Of a stretch of DNA of 64,000 bases, positions 54,581-64,000 are shown piece after piece. Positions within the stretch are counted from its first letter, which is position 1, and the number at the start of each line of letters is the position of its first letter. The DNA is from Sinohyriopsis cumingii. Taxonomy: Eukaryota > Mollusca > Bivalvia > Unionida > Unionidae. The stretch lies in contig CM068831.1 in assembly GCA_028554795.2 (NCBI GenBank), forward strand, positions 32,228,644-32,292,643, in the 5' to 3' direction. Below the pieces are notes generated by a model. The model did no database searches. It saw only the letters and a list, made by a program, of their open reading frames with translations, and was not told the DNA's origin. Position numbers and translations under genes: made by a program.

Positions 54581-56054
54581 TTTACCTTTTTAATTATACA
54601 GTTATTGATTCATTGGTGGAATTGACTGCATGCGATCCAAATGTTCATATGTGCAGGATTTCATATGGTTATGTGAAATAACTTCCTTTTGTTGTTAGGA
54701 CGGTACAGATCATCGTGAGTTCACGATAATTACCTAATTATATCTGATTTTGTAATGCTTGGATAATCTTGTAATTAAGGAATGCCATGAGTTATATTTC
54801 TTTTGAATTTCATGCAATAGTAATCGAACATGTAGTAGCATATGTAAAATAATACGGCAATATTTGGTAGACGTTCACGTGGTAATTTAAGACCTGCCGC
54901 TGGAAAGCGAGGTCAATGTCCTACCGTACTAAGTCAGAATTTACGCAGTGTGTGGATAACAACATGATCTGAATAACATTAAGTGAATTGTATGTACCTC
55001 TAAATAGTAGGCATACATAATTATGGGGTAAATATGCCATTTAACGAACAGCATTCTGAGAGGAAGACGAGACAGTCCGAGGACAGGAGTACGGGGAAAA
55101 GAGAGAAAGAAGGACGATGTCAGAATAAAGGACCAGGAAGTCCATGAAGGGGCAGAAAATGGAGCTTAGGACGGATGAACTAGGAGACGTTGATATACGG
55201 TCAAAGTGAATGAAGGTGATGCAATCGATCATGGACATTGCGCTCTTTTCACCTCTCATTATGATGATGTAATAAATCTATATTGGACACACCAGATAAA
55301 TTCTACTTAGATAATCTAACTTGAATTGGAATTGGCGTTATTAATTTGTTCTGCCTAAATTTGTTGTTTTCTTGTCAAAATGGAGCTCGTATTGTTTATT
55401 TCTTCCAGTATTCTCGTTCAGTTCTCTGTTGAAATTCCATTCTTCTTTCACTCCCGCCGGGCTATAATATCGCGGGAGGTCATCCTCTGGATAACGCCAG
55501 CCAAACCCAATTAACCACCCCTCTTACTAAGAATGTGACGTTACACTGTGTATCCATCATTTACAAACCTTTATTTTTCAATTGCTACGATCCACATACA
55601 AAGGTCAATTGAAATAAATTTATTCCTTTCTTGCAAGCGTCCGACAGTCAGAACTGATTAGAGGGTGAAAACTTTAGTATGAAATACGGCCTGGTCTCCG
55701 CTACCAGTAATGTCAGAAAAAGTGGGAATATACTTGTTGGTCTATATCGAAACAAAAGGACAGATGCACAAGAAAAGCACATTATGTCGCTCATTCTGTC
55801 ATTAAACTGAGGCATGCAAAATAGCCATAATGAGGTGGCGAGTTAGGATGTATGTTACAAACTATTATTAAGTCGAGGACAAACGTTTACGTCAGCAGAT
55901 GATGAAAAACAACTTGCAAATTTCATATTTGGTTTAGACGTGACAACACTGGACGTGACGGTAAAAGTAACATTTCACTCGACCGACAGTCCAAGGGCAG
56001 CATATGACATAGCGTTGTCAGTCAACTAAGATACAAAGATACAAAGTACTACAT
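54581..56054. other. Non-coding host flank, right
   Basis: No gene or recognisable repeat family is seen in this segment. Confidence 0.45.
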
Positions 56055-56561
56055 CTTCGCTAGCCAAGGTTCGATTATGACAACCCTATTTACACTTTGG
56101 CGTATCGAGCAGATATATTTGTGCTTCGGGTCTGTGAATTTCATTGGATGCGGCGGCAAGCCACCGTATTCAATCAAAATTACGTTGTTCAAACTGAACA
56201 CTGTTCCTACATGATCGAGACAAGGAGAGCACACAACCTGAACGGACTGATAAATAAGCAATTTTCCAGTGCCTGTCCGTCTGTGCACAAATACGTTTCA
56301 CGCAAAAACACATGTAATAGCTTCCCTTTGGTACTCAGCCATACTTTCGATGTTAAACTTCCAAAGTATCCTTTTTAGGCCAATTGCCCCCACCATTTTC
56401 GACCGATGTACAATGCGCCACGTTACTGGTTAGTAGGCGTTACATACAAAGAGATGCAACTCATGAAATCCAATAGCTGTCGCTAGGACAAAACACCAAT
56501 ATATATGTTCGATCCGCCAATGTATAGATAGGATTATAACATCGGAACCTTGGCTAGCGAA
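56055..56561. mobile_element. ~507-bp inverted-repeat DNA element, copy 1
   Basis: It starts CTTCGCTAGCCAAGGTTC and ends GGAACCTTGGCTAGCGAA, giving ~17-bp terminal inverted repeats. The interior aligns along its whole length with 60792-61276 (for example TTTCATTGGATGC, CCTACATGATCGAGA and CTGATAAATAA). No transposase is encoded, so it is a non-autonomous element. Target-site duplications are unclear. Confidence 0.8.
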
Positions 56562-57168
56562 AAAGCAAAGTAGCTCTGGCCAGGAACGGCCTAAGCAAAC
56601 GTGGGGCAAAATTTGGATCATTTTGGCGGGGCCCCTGGATTTACGCGCGGGGACCTGTGAGCACGGCATTTAAAAATAAACGTTTAAACAAGTTTTATAA
56701 GATACTGTACTTAAATTTTCTTCCATCGCTTTAAAACTGATTTCTCTTTCTATATATATTTCTAAACTTTATACTAAGGCACGGGGCCCCTGTGAGCGCT
56801 GGGCCCAGTTGGGCCAAATCGGTTCAATCGGTCTAAGGCCGGCCCTGTCGTTGCCCGTCAAATGTTTTGTATAGCTGTTGTTCCGTTTATGCCGTCTCGG
56901 AAAGATTCAAAAATCGCAAGTTTTGTGTTTTATCCTTCATCATGCCACCCAAATTAAAAAGCAGCTGTCCAACCGCTGACTGAGGAAACCTGTCCGTTGT
57001 GCTATCACTGCGTAACTGAACCTTCCAAAATCGAACACTATCCAACCACTGATTTGGTGTTAGTAATTTGTAACTTCTCTTTAAAGCCAAAGTCAAAACT
57101 GTTATCCCTGGCAGTTGCGATCTCGTTAAAATGCTAAAATTAAAAATTTGTATTTGTCCGCAATATTG
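56562..57168. other. Non-coding sequence
   Basis: No gene is recognised. Around 56600-56850 there are GC-richer phrases (GGGGCCCCTG and GGGCCCAGTTGGGCC) like those near 2905-2990, a possible dispersed repeat. Confidence 0.35.
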
Positions 57169-57410
57169 TGACCCTGGGTGGCCGAGTGATCTATAGCGCT
57201 CGTCTTTACCGATCACTGCCGTCTCACCTCTGTCCGCGTGGGTTCGAGCCTTGGTTCGACTAATACGGATATGTGAGAATACTATCAGCAGATTCTCGTG
57301 GGTCGATGGTTCTTATCGCGGTTTTCCCGGGTTCTTCCACCACCAGTTATACTGGCCGCCTTGTACAGCCGACCGTGCTGAAAAATGACGTAAAACCCCC
57401 AAACAACAAT
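57169..57410 (+). mobile_element. tRNA-derived SINE, family A
   Basis: The head has GTGGCCGAGTGATCTATAGC and GGGTTCGAGCC. The body shows GGTGGTTCTT-like text, and the tail is a short AACAAC. It is about 20% diverged from the 16410 copy by eye. Confidence 0.88.
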
Positions 57411-57549
57411 CCGCTATCTTGCCATAGAGTTACAGTAGCTATCTAAATATCGCCGGCTCATGCGACCTGTCAGTCCAAATGTGACACTGCAAATTCCAAC
57501 TGCTGGTTTTGTGCATTTAATTGTTTAACTTACAGCGCAAGTCAAAGTA

Positions 57550-57750
57550 GTGGTGGTTGTTTTGGCTCAACGCCATTGCGCAGCACAATATAGGCTAGGC
57601 ATGGCGGCCAGTATAACTGGAGGGAGAACCCGATAAGAACCACTGACACACTGGAAGATAGATGTAAGCTTTTCACGTACCACATTGGTAGAGCCCGTGC
57701 TGGTAGTGTTCTTTTAGGCAAACGCTTTAGACCACTCGTCCACCCCTGGA
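57550..57750 (-). mobile_element. tRNA-derived SINE, family A, diverged
   Basis: This inverted copy begins GGTTGTTTTGGCTCAACGCC and ends with the complement of the head (TTTAGACCACTCGTCCACC). It is shorter than full length. Confidence 0.75.
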
Positions 57751-59635
57751 ACCGAAAGAAAGTCGAAATTGTGATAACAACATGGGTTTTGAATTGCAAT
57801 CAAAGAATTTAGGCACCAGCTTGTAACATGAATTTGTTTGTATTATATTTGGTCTATCGTTTCAAAGAGAAACAATAATCGATTGCAAGCATTTTGCTTA
57901 TACATTGTTATGTAAATTTGTTTGCATTTGTTAGGCTTTGTTCATTATTATATTTAATTGTATTAAGTACTTGACCTTGTCCAAAATCAGGTTAATTGTG
58001 TATCTGAATATTAACTTTTAATTTTGCAAACAGATAATACATAGCTAATATTTTCCATATGAGTGTGGGTTAAATATTAGGATAATTATCAATAGAAGTA
58101 AACGTGTTAATTTGGGTCTGCGTCTAGATTAGTGAGTTCCCCCATCAAAATACCAGATTACCAGATGTTTACGACATTTTATATAATAATTTTAGTAACA
58201 GATTTTATCTTGTAAACAACTTGGACTGTTCTTGAAATGGAACGTTCCATTAAGTCATGGTATTTCCAGAAAATGCGAATTGTGACCTAGATCAAGTTGA
58301 GGGTTTTTATAATCTTGCTTATCTAAAAACTATTAACTCTTGCCGTAACATCTTGAGGCAGAATCATTTCTATTGTTGTGTTCAGCATTTAATTTGGGTG
58401 AATTATCTATTTAAAGTAATATTCAATGGAAATAAAAAGCGTTCTTTAGTAATTTTAGTAAATTTAGACAAGGACTTCTTAGATTATCCTTTTGTGATTA
58501 ATTAGAAGAATGTTAGCACATCATCACACTTCCGGTCCCTGGTACATTAGTACACTCAAGACTACAGGCACGTCAACACCATCAGCGGTGGATCTTACTT
58601 CAAACGCTACTGGAATTTAATTATAACCTTATTCACTAGGACTGGTGATATAATTTTTGGACTATTTGGGATTCAATTCGCAATACTGTAAGTTCTTTTC
58701 CAATTTTCACTTTGTATCATAGGGATATAAACTATTTGTTGAATTTTAAAAAACATGCTGGTTTTCGCTCTTTTCTATTACTCAGTTTAAGATCGTAATA
58801 TCACAATCCAGTTTATGTCCCAGGGTTAAATTGGTGCCTCTTCCCTAAAGCAAGATAAATGGGAATGTATCCTTACACGGATCTGGCACTCGTCACGATA
58901 CAATTTTCGGTACAGCCTATATATTTAAACATCTGCTAAATGGATGCGACTGATCTGGCACTGTTCGTTTATGCCATTTCGATTTTAGCATTAGCTGGAA
59001 CTTTCGAGACATAAGCTTCGCAACATCGAGCATTTTCTTTAACATTCAAATTGCCATCAACATAACTGATGTATTAATGCCATTTGAAAGTTTTTTGTTT
59101 TCCACACCCACAAATGTTCAAGTTGCATATAATGTTACAGCAAATTTTCTGTTGGTTCTATAACGATGCCTTGGAGTCTACCTGTTTCGTCAATGGGCGC
59201 ATAGCTATGCAATGCTGGCGCATAGTTATGCAAATACGCGTGTAGGGGCGTCTTGTTGGGTACTTGCCCCATTTCGACACTGTGGATTATATTCCACATA
59301 TAAGTGCTTTTAGCTAGGTCAGTATCACTGAGTTGCTGGCTGCTGAGTCACGTGGTTTCTAGATGTGTCTATTTAAGTACAAAACCATTCTATCCATAAT
59401 AAGTAACTTTTACGGAACCACCGACGTATTCCATGAATACATTTCAAGCTGATATATAGCTTACTGGAATTATTGTCACAAGGATTTTAAAATCTTCTCA
59501 GGTATTGTTTATTTGTCATTTCTTCAAAAATAAAAGTAAACAAGTAACAGTTACAAACAGTTGTCCTAATATTCATTTCTTGGTCGGGATCGAGCTTCAT
59601 CGGGAAATATCTATCTTGATGATACATGTTTTGAC

Positions 59636-59638
<3 letters not shown>
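57751..59638. other. Non-coding region
   Basis: No gene is recognised. A phrase near 58670-58700 (ACTATTTGGGATTCAATT, AAGTTC) resembles one near 32510-32550, suggesting a dispersed repeat tail. Confidence 0.4.
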
Positions 59639-59688
<50 letters not shown>

Positions 59689-59690
59689 GG
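59639..59690. repeat. (GT)n(GA)n microsatellite
   Basis: About 14 GT units are followed by about 11 GA units. Confidence 0.97.
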
Positions 59691-60791
59691 TCTATAATAG
59701 GACATAATCTAACAGCCTCCTTCAAATCCCGATACGTATTTTTCTAACTGTTTGATCAACATATATCAAATGGCTGCGGAAAAGATACCAAATAAATTGA
59801 TCTGATTTAAGTATCAAAAATGCATTACATTGAGACTAAATAAATGTGTTCGAAAGCACTCAACGTAATGTCTGCTAGTCATTTTGATTTTCAATTCTCG
59901 AGATGACATTTTCACTTGGAAAATTAAAACATTTTAAACTGGAAAAGATAAAACATTTTAGAACATAAAAAATTTGGCTAACTAATTTTCACAAGAACAG
60001 TAATAAAATAACACGAATAGCATGGCAGAACAAAGAATGTCTTTATAAAACACAAACATGAAACTGAAATGCATTCATATATAATAAAACGATGTGTATC
60101 GTTTGATTACAAAACAGATGTGAAAAACAGATGTGTATCTTTTGTGAAACATGGCCAGTTCTGTTAGAGAAAATGAAAAGAAACGAAGAAAAAAAAAACT
60201 AACATAATTACTGGGCCGATACTGCGGGGCAGTTGGCAGAATGGAATTATGCACCAACTTGAAAACGAAACTAAGCAATTTTTTTTCACGACGATTTTGA
60301 CTGCTGAATATAAATGGAAATAAAAGTGGGCCTTCCTCTAACATTATATTCTGTTTCACGTATGAGAATTCACATGATATACCAGTATTGATACTAAGTC
60401 CGCAAGCCAACAGCAAAACAGGTTAAATTTTTACCGCGTAAACGGGGGCGCAGGTGGTTTGAATAGTCGTCGTGTGTCATTACAGCATATTATACTATCA
60501 GGCAAATTAAATTTAATTTCTGAATACTGTACTATGCAATTTATGATTCAGAAAGTTGCACATCGCAAAGAAATTCTAAATTAGGTTAGAATCGTTTTAA
60601 CGGAATTGTGTAAGGTTTCTGGAATACTCATAATGATGACGAACGAAACTACCGTATATACTAGCCAACAAGTCCAATCCAACTGCATACATCATAGACC
60701 ATGACCTGTCGTCGCATAATGCACCGGCAGATCAGGTTAAATGTAGTTTGTTCCACTTATTAGTCCAAAGAAGCTGCATAGACTGCTCCAT
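59691..60791. other. Non-coding region
   Basis: No gene is recognised. The segment 60690-60780 shares words with the inverted-repeat element at 13195-13318. Confidence 0.4.
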
Positions 60792-61276
60792 CTTCGCTAG
60801 TCAAGGTTCCTATCTAAACCTTGGCATATGGAATATATGTGTGCTTCGTTTGTGCATATTTCATTGGATGCAGTGGCAAGCCATCGCATCCAATCAAAAT
60901 TAAGTTATTCAAATTTGAACCCCGTTCCTACGTGATCGAGATAATGGAAGCATACAGCTTGAATGGACTGATAAATAAACACTTTCCCAGTGCTGGTTTG
61001 TGTTCAAACAAATACCTTTCATTTAAATAGACCCGTAATATCTTCTCTCTGGTATATAGTCATACCTTCGATGTTAAACTTACAAAGTACCCTTTTTAGG
61101 TCCAATGCCACAACCGTTTTCGGCGAATTTCAATGCACCACGAAACTGGTTAGTTGGCATCACATACTAAGGGAGGCAACACACGAAATCCAGTAGTTGT
61201 TACTAGGACAAAGCACCGATATAGCTATTCGATCTGCCAAGGTGTAGATAGGGATATCGAAACCTTGGCTAGCGAA
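60792..61276. mobile_element. ~485-bp inverted-repeat DNA element, copy 2
   Basis: It is bounded by CTTCGCTAGTCAAGG and CCTTGGCTAGCGAAG and is homologous to 56055-56561 across its length. The inverted similarity extends a few bases beyond (GACTGCT on the left, AGACTGC on the right), so the true TIR may be longer. Confidence 0.8.
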
Positions 61277-61306
61277 GTTGAGACTGCTTGCGCATTATGC
61301 CACGGC

Positions 61307-61395
61307 GGGGCCCCGAGTAGCCGAGTGGTCTAAAGCGCTCGCCTTTACAGGTCACTGACACTTCACCGTAGTCCGCACGTGTTCGAGTCTTGGGT
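61307..61395 (+). mobile_element. SINE family A, tRNA-like head only
   Basis: It contains GAGTAGCCGAGTGGTCTAAA and GTGTTCGAGTC, then loses similarity to the family. It is a 3'-truncated or interrupted copy. Confidence 0.8.
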
Positions 61396-62370
61396 TGGAT
61401 CCTAATTGCACGTTAGTATATACGGTACACACGTGTCGCCAATGAAGGCATACCTCAGGTAGATCATACGGTATCTAATGCTATATTTCCTTACATTAAG
61501 GAGTCTCATGTGCCTTGTACAAATGAATGAGTAAATTTCCCTTTAGAGAACGAGTATACATTTAGCTCCGCTGACTCTTCAGTAAACGATCGGAGTGGGA
61601 ATGGAGGTGAGGGCATATTCCTTAAGTTCATTTGTAACGAAAGTCAAAAATGTCACTTTGTAGTCACTTTTCAGACAAGATTCTTCATTATGCGTGACTA
61701 AATATATGATACAGCAAGCAGCACTTCCAAATTTAGGAAAATTGGCTCAACAGAAAATATACAGAGCAATTCAGAATGTGCACATAGGTGTAAAAATGTA
61801 TGCAAACTTTACAAAATACATCTATGAAATAAACACAAGGAAAAACTTTCTGATTCCAGACTTAATCCAAATTTATCTTGAAATATATTAATGTAATTGA
61901 ACAGGGGTTGCAACACAAATAATAATTTTGGCATGCACAACAAAGTTTACAAAACCCAAACAAAATATTTTGAAATGGAGGGTTTCTGTCACAGAGCAAA
62001 ATATAGTATTACAATATGGTGGACCCTCTATATCTTTTATATAAATATACAGGGTTTGTTTCAAACCCTACACCATCACCACAATCTGAAATGGACCCTG
62101 GCGAAAAACAATGTCTGGCAACAGTAGGAACTAATTATATTATTTCAATCAATAAAACACAACGTAAATTAGGATAATTTTCCTTGGTATATTTCTTCAA
62201 ACTGTTTTACGTTATGGTAATGACAGAAATATGGGATTAGAAGTATGCACCTGGAAATGAAATAATTCAAAATCACATATACAGAATGATACTGAAATTG
62301 CAATAAATGTATCCTCTATTATGGTTTAAAGTGAATGTGGTGAATATTAACTTTTTCTTTCTTATGTAGT
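61396..62370. other. Non-coding region
   Basis: No gene or repeat is recognised. Confidence 0.4.
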
Positions 62371-62545
62371 ATATGTGTGTGTGTGTGTGTGTATTTTTTA
62401 TGTAGCTTTAAAAAATTTTCAGTTATATTGTTACAATCTGCAGTGTGGCAGTTTATAGTGATGTCAAGCACTGAGACATCATGCCGCAGACATGTAGCAT
62501 GATGTCCCATCTGGTCACAATATCTTGACACCAGGATAACCAGTC
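62371..62545 (-). mobile_element. SINE family B, 5'-truncated, with TSD
   Basis: It begins with the complement of the CA tail (GT repeat) and covers the body to the complement of GACTGGTTATCCTGGTGTCA; the tRNA-like head is missing. TTCTTATGTAG occurs at 62359-62369 and at 62546-62556, an 11-bp target-site duplication. The truncation therefore happened at insertion. Confidence 0.85.
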
Positions 62546-62776
62546 TTCTTATGTAGGAAGATGCACACAATATTGGATTACATTAATTTTAATGAGCAGG
62601 ACGTGATAACCTACACATTTATATCCTATCCTAAAAGACAGGATGGTGATGGCATAATTAATTAGGTACGTAAAGTTAAACATGCTTTATTTATATATGT
62701 CTACATTTGTATTGCTTAAAATGCAGGCAATAGATTAATTTAAACATTAACAATTATTTAAACAATATATCAAGGA

Positions 62777-63063
62777 TAATATTCTACACTAGATATCACA
62801 TGATCTGGCTTAACCTAGTAATGATTCAACTATGGACACTTGAAATTCCATCAAAACATACCCTAAAATGGGAATGCATGACAAATACAGAAGGCTTCAT
62901 TCCAGTTAGGATGGTTTCTTCATATCTTCATGACATTTGTTATGTAAGTATAGCTCAAGAGGTGTAGAAGATGTAGATATTTGTGTAAGAATAATATGCT
63001 ACACTAGATGTCGGATGATCTGGCTGACTCTAGTAAGGCTTCCAATTATAGACACTTTAAATC
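62777..63063. repeat. ~72-bp direct repeat pair, 213 bp apart
   Basis: ATAATATTCTACACTAGAT with ATGATCTGGCT and TAGTAA at 62777-62848 is repeated in diverged form at 62990-63063. The intervening text is unique. Confidence 0.75.
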
Positions 63064-63589
63064 CTAACTGGGCATTGAATTGTACCACAAGATGTAATTG
63101 TGTTATATATACCTATGTCAATACCAATCATGTGGTATTTGCCATAAACTTTTGAAGAAAAAGTTTAATTTTGTTCACGATTCATCCTACAATTAACATT
63201 TTAAGGAAAGTGATCAAATTTAAACAAAATATCTAAGATTATGAACATTATAATATTTGTTCACATACATAAAGTTTGTTTCACAACATATTTGAATAAG
63301 ACAATTGTGGATATTTTTCTTTTTGTGTTTTATAGAAGTTTTCGTAAAGGTAGCACGGGATTGATTCGGACACAAACTTAACTTCGACACTGATAAAACC
63401 AGTCTAGAAACGTATAACAGAGCGAAAAATAGTTCCAATATTTTTAAGCATAATTTCCACCAAAAATTACTGAATCGTCAACTTCATGTCGTAGTTTTTG
63501 GAGCATGTACCATATTTAAAAGAAAACAAACATAGCTGCGTCTAAACCAATTAAGATGCTCTCAAAAAGTTAGGAACAGACGTAAATGT

Positions 63590-63870
63590 TGCTCCATAAT
63601 ACACTTCCGGTTACCGCTTGAAGCCTAATAATTGGCTATAGAATCATTTAGGTCAATGTACACGCCACAGTTATGAATCGGTATAGAGCTTTTACTTAAT
63701 CTGACAGGCGTAGACCCTGAACGGCAAGGAAAACAGGTAACTTTTAAAGTTCTGTATGCTAGCTCACATGTTGCACGTGTATTTGAAACGGAAGTTGTTA
63801 TCTTGCGACGCCCTTTCCGCTCATAAGGGATTTCCACTTCCGTTTCAAGTTGTAAACAAATGGCGGAAAC
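63590..63870 (+). promoter_or_regulatory. Possible TATA-less promoter at the window edge
   Basis: The segment contains ETS-type sites (ACTTCCGG near 63602, CACTTCCG near 63836, and CGGAAGTT near 63788). A YY1-like AAATGGCGGAAAC at about 63858-63870 includes an ATG followed by a very short frame. This combination is typical of housekeeping promoters. No exon can be confirmed before the window ends. Confidence 0.3.
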
Positions 63871-64000
63871 TTACAAACATTGAAAGCTTACAATATTTCG
63901 TTTCAGAATAAAGAAAATACCAACGCATAATATATGGATCTCTCATTCTTATCAAGAACTAATTATCTAAATGTTTTAATTGAAAATCTAAGCGGATCTT

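Noticed and set aside
57169-57250. Functional tRNA gene
   Set aside because: The A and B boxes belong to SINE heads. The cloverleaf is diverged, and the sequence continues into the SINE body and AAC tail, as in the other copies.

Overview
The window is eukaryotic nuclear DNA: AT-rich, with spliced coding exons, long microsatellites, tRNA-derived SINEs, non-LTR retrotransposon relics and small DNA transposons. The only host gene I recognise is a spliced ortholog of TLNRD1 (talin rod domain-containing 1). The SINE types and the load of (TA)n, (TG)n and (AAAT)n tracts suggest a lophotrochozoan, most likely a mollusc. That assignment is an inference.

Layout. 1-5.7 kb: non-coding sequence, then a broken non-LTR reverse transcriptase (about 4.09-5.69 kb). 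5.7-15.9 kb: no genes seen; short repeats only. 15.9-23.2 kb: TLNRD1 on the minus strand in three exons (23129-23191, 21451-22192, 15922-16286). Its large second intron holds two SINEs and a degraded DIRS-like reverse transcriptase. 24.6-34.2 kb: a 57-bp tandem repeat, two SINE families (some copies with clear target-site duplications), a second LINE relic and a 129-bp hAT-type MITE. 35.09-54.16 kb: one complete Polinton/Maverick (adintovirus-like) element. 54.2-64 kb: tandem repeats, SINEs and a pair of ~500-bp inverted-terminal-repeat elements.

The Polinton is 19,074 bp. It starts AG and ends CT, has ~497-bp terminal inverted repeats, and is flanked by a perfect 6-bp target-site duplication (GTCGTA). 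Most genes lie on the minus strand. From the right they are: protein-primed family B DNA polymerase, a BIR-domain protein, helical unknowns, packaging ATPase, two related basic/glycine-rich proteins, an unknown Pro/Lys-rich protein, chromodomain integrase, a two-helix membrane protein, penton, a basic virion-core-like protein, double-jelly-roll major capsid protein, a Cys/His-motif protein and an adenain-like protease. Three small charged coiled-coil genes sit at the left end. At the right end are a CCHC zinc-knuckle gene, a Q-rich coiled-coil gene and a small basic gene. Most core genes are broken by in-frame stops or single-base frameshifts, and the ATPase lacks a visible Walker A loop, so this copy looks dead or nearly so.

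The most unusual signal is at the 3' ends of the small genes at both ends of the Polinton. Each is followed, in the sense direction, by a copy or remnant of a cassette matching the metazoan replication-dependent histone mRNA 3' end: a 6-bp stem with a UUUC loop (GGCCCTTTTCAGGGCC), then ACCCA, then a purine-rich AAAAGAGA element like the U7 snRNA target. The three left-end genes also share an upstream promoter cassette. The capsid/protease cluster instead ends near an AATAAA. This suggests an element that borrows S-phase-coupled, non-polyadenylated histone-type mRNA processing for one class of its genes.
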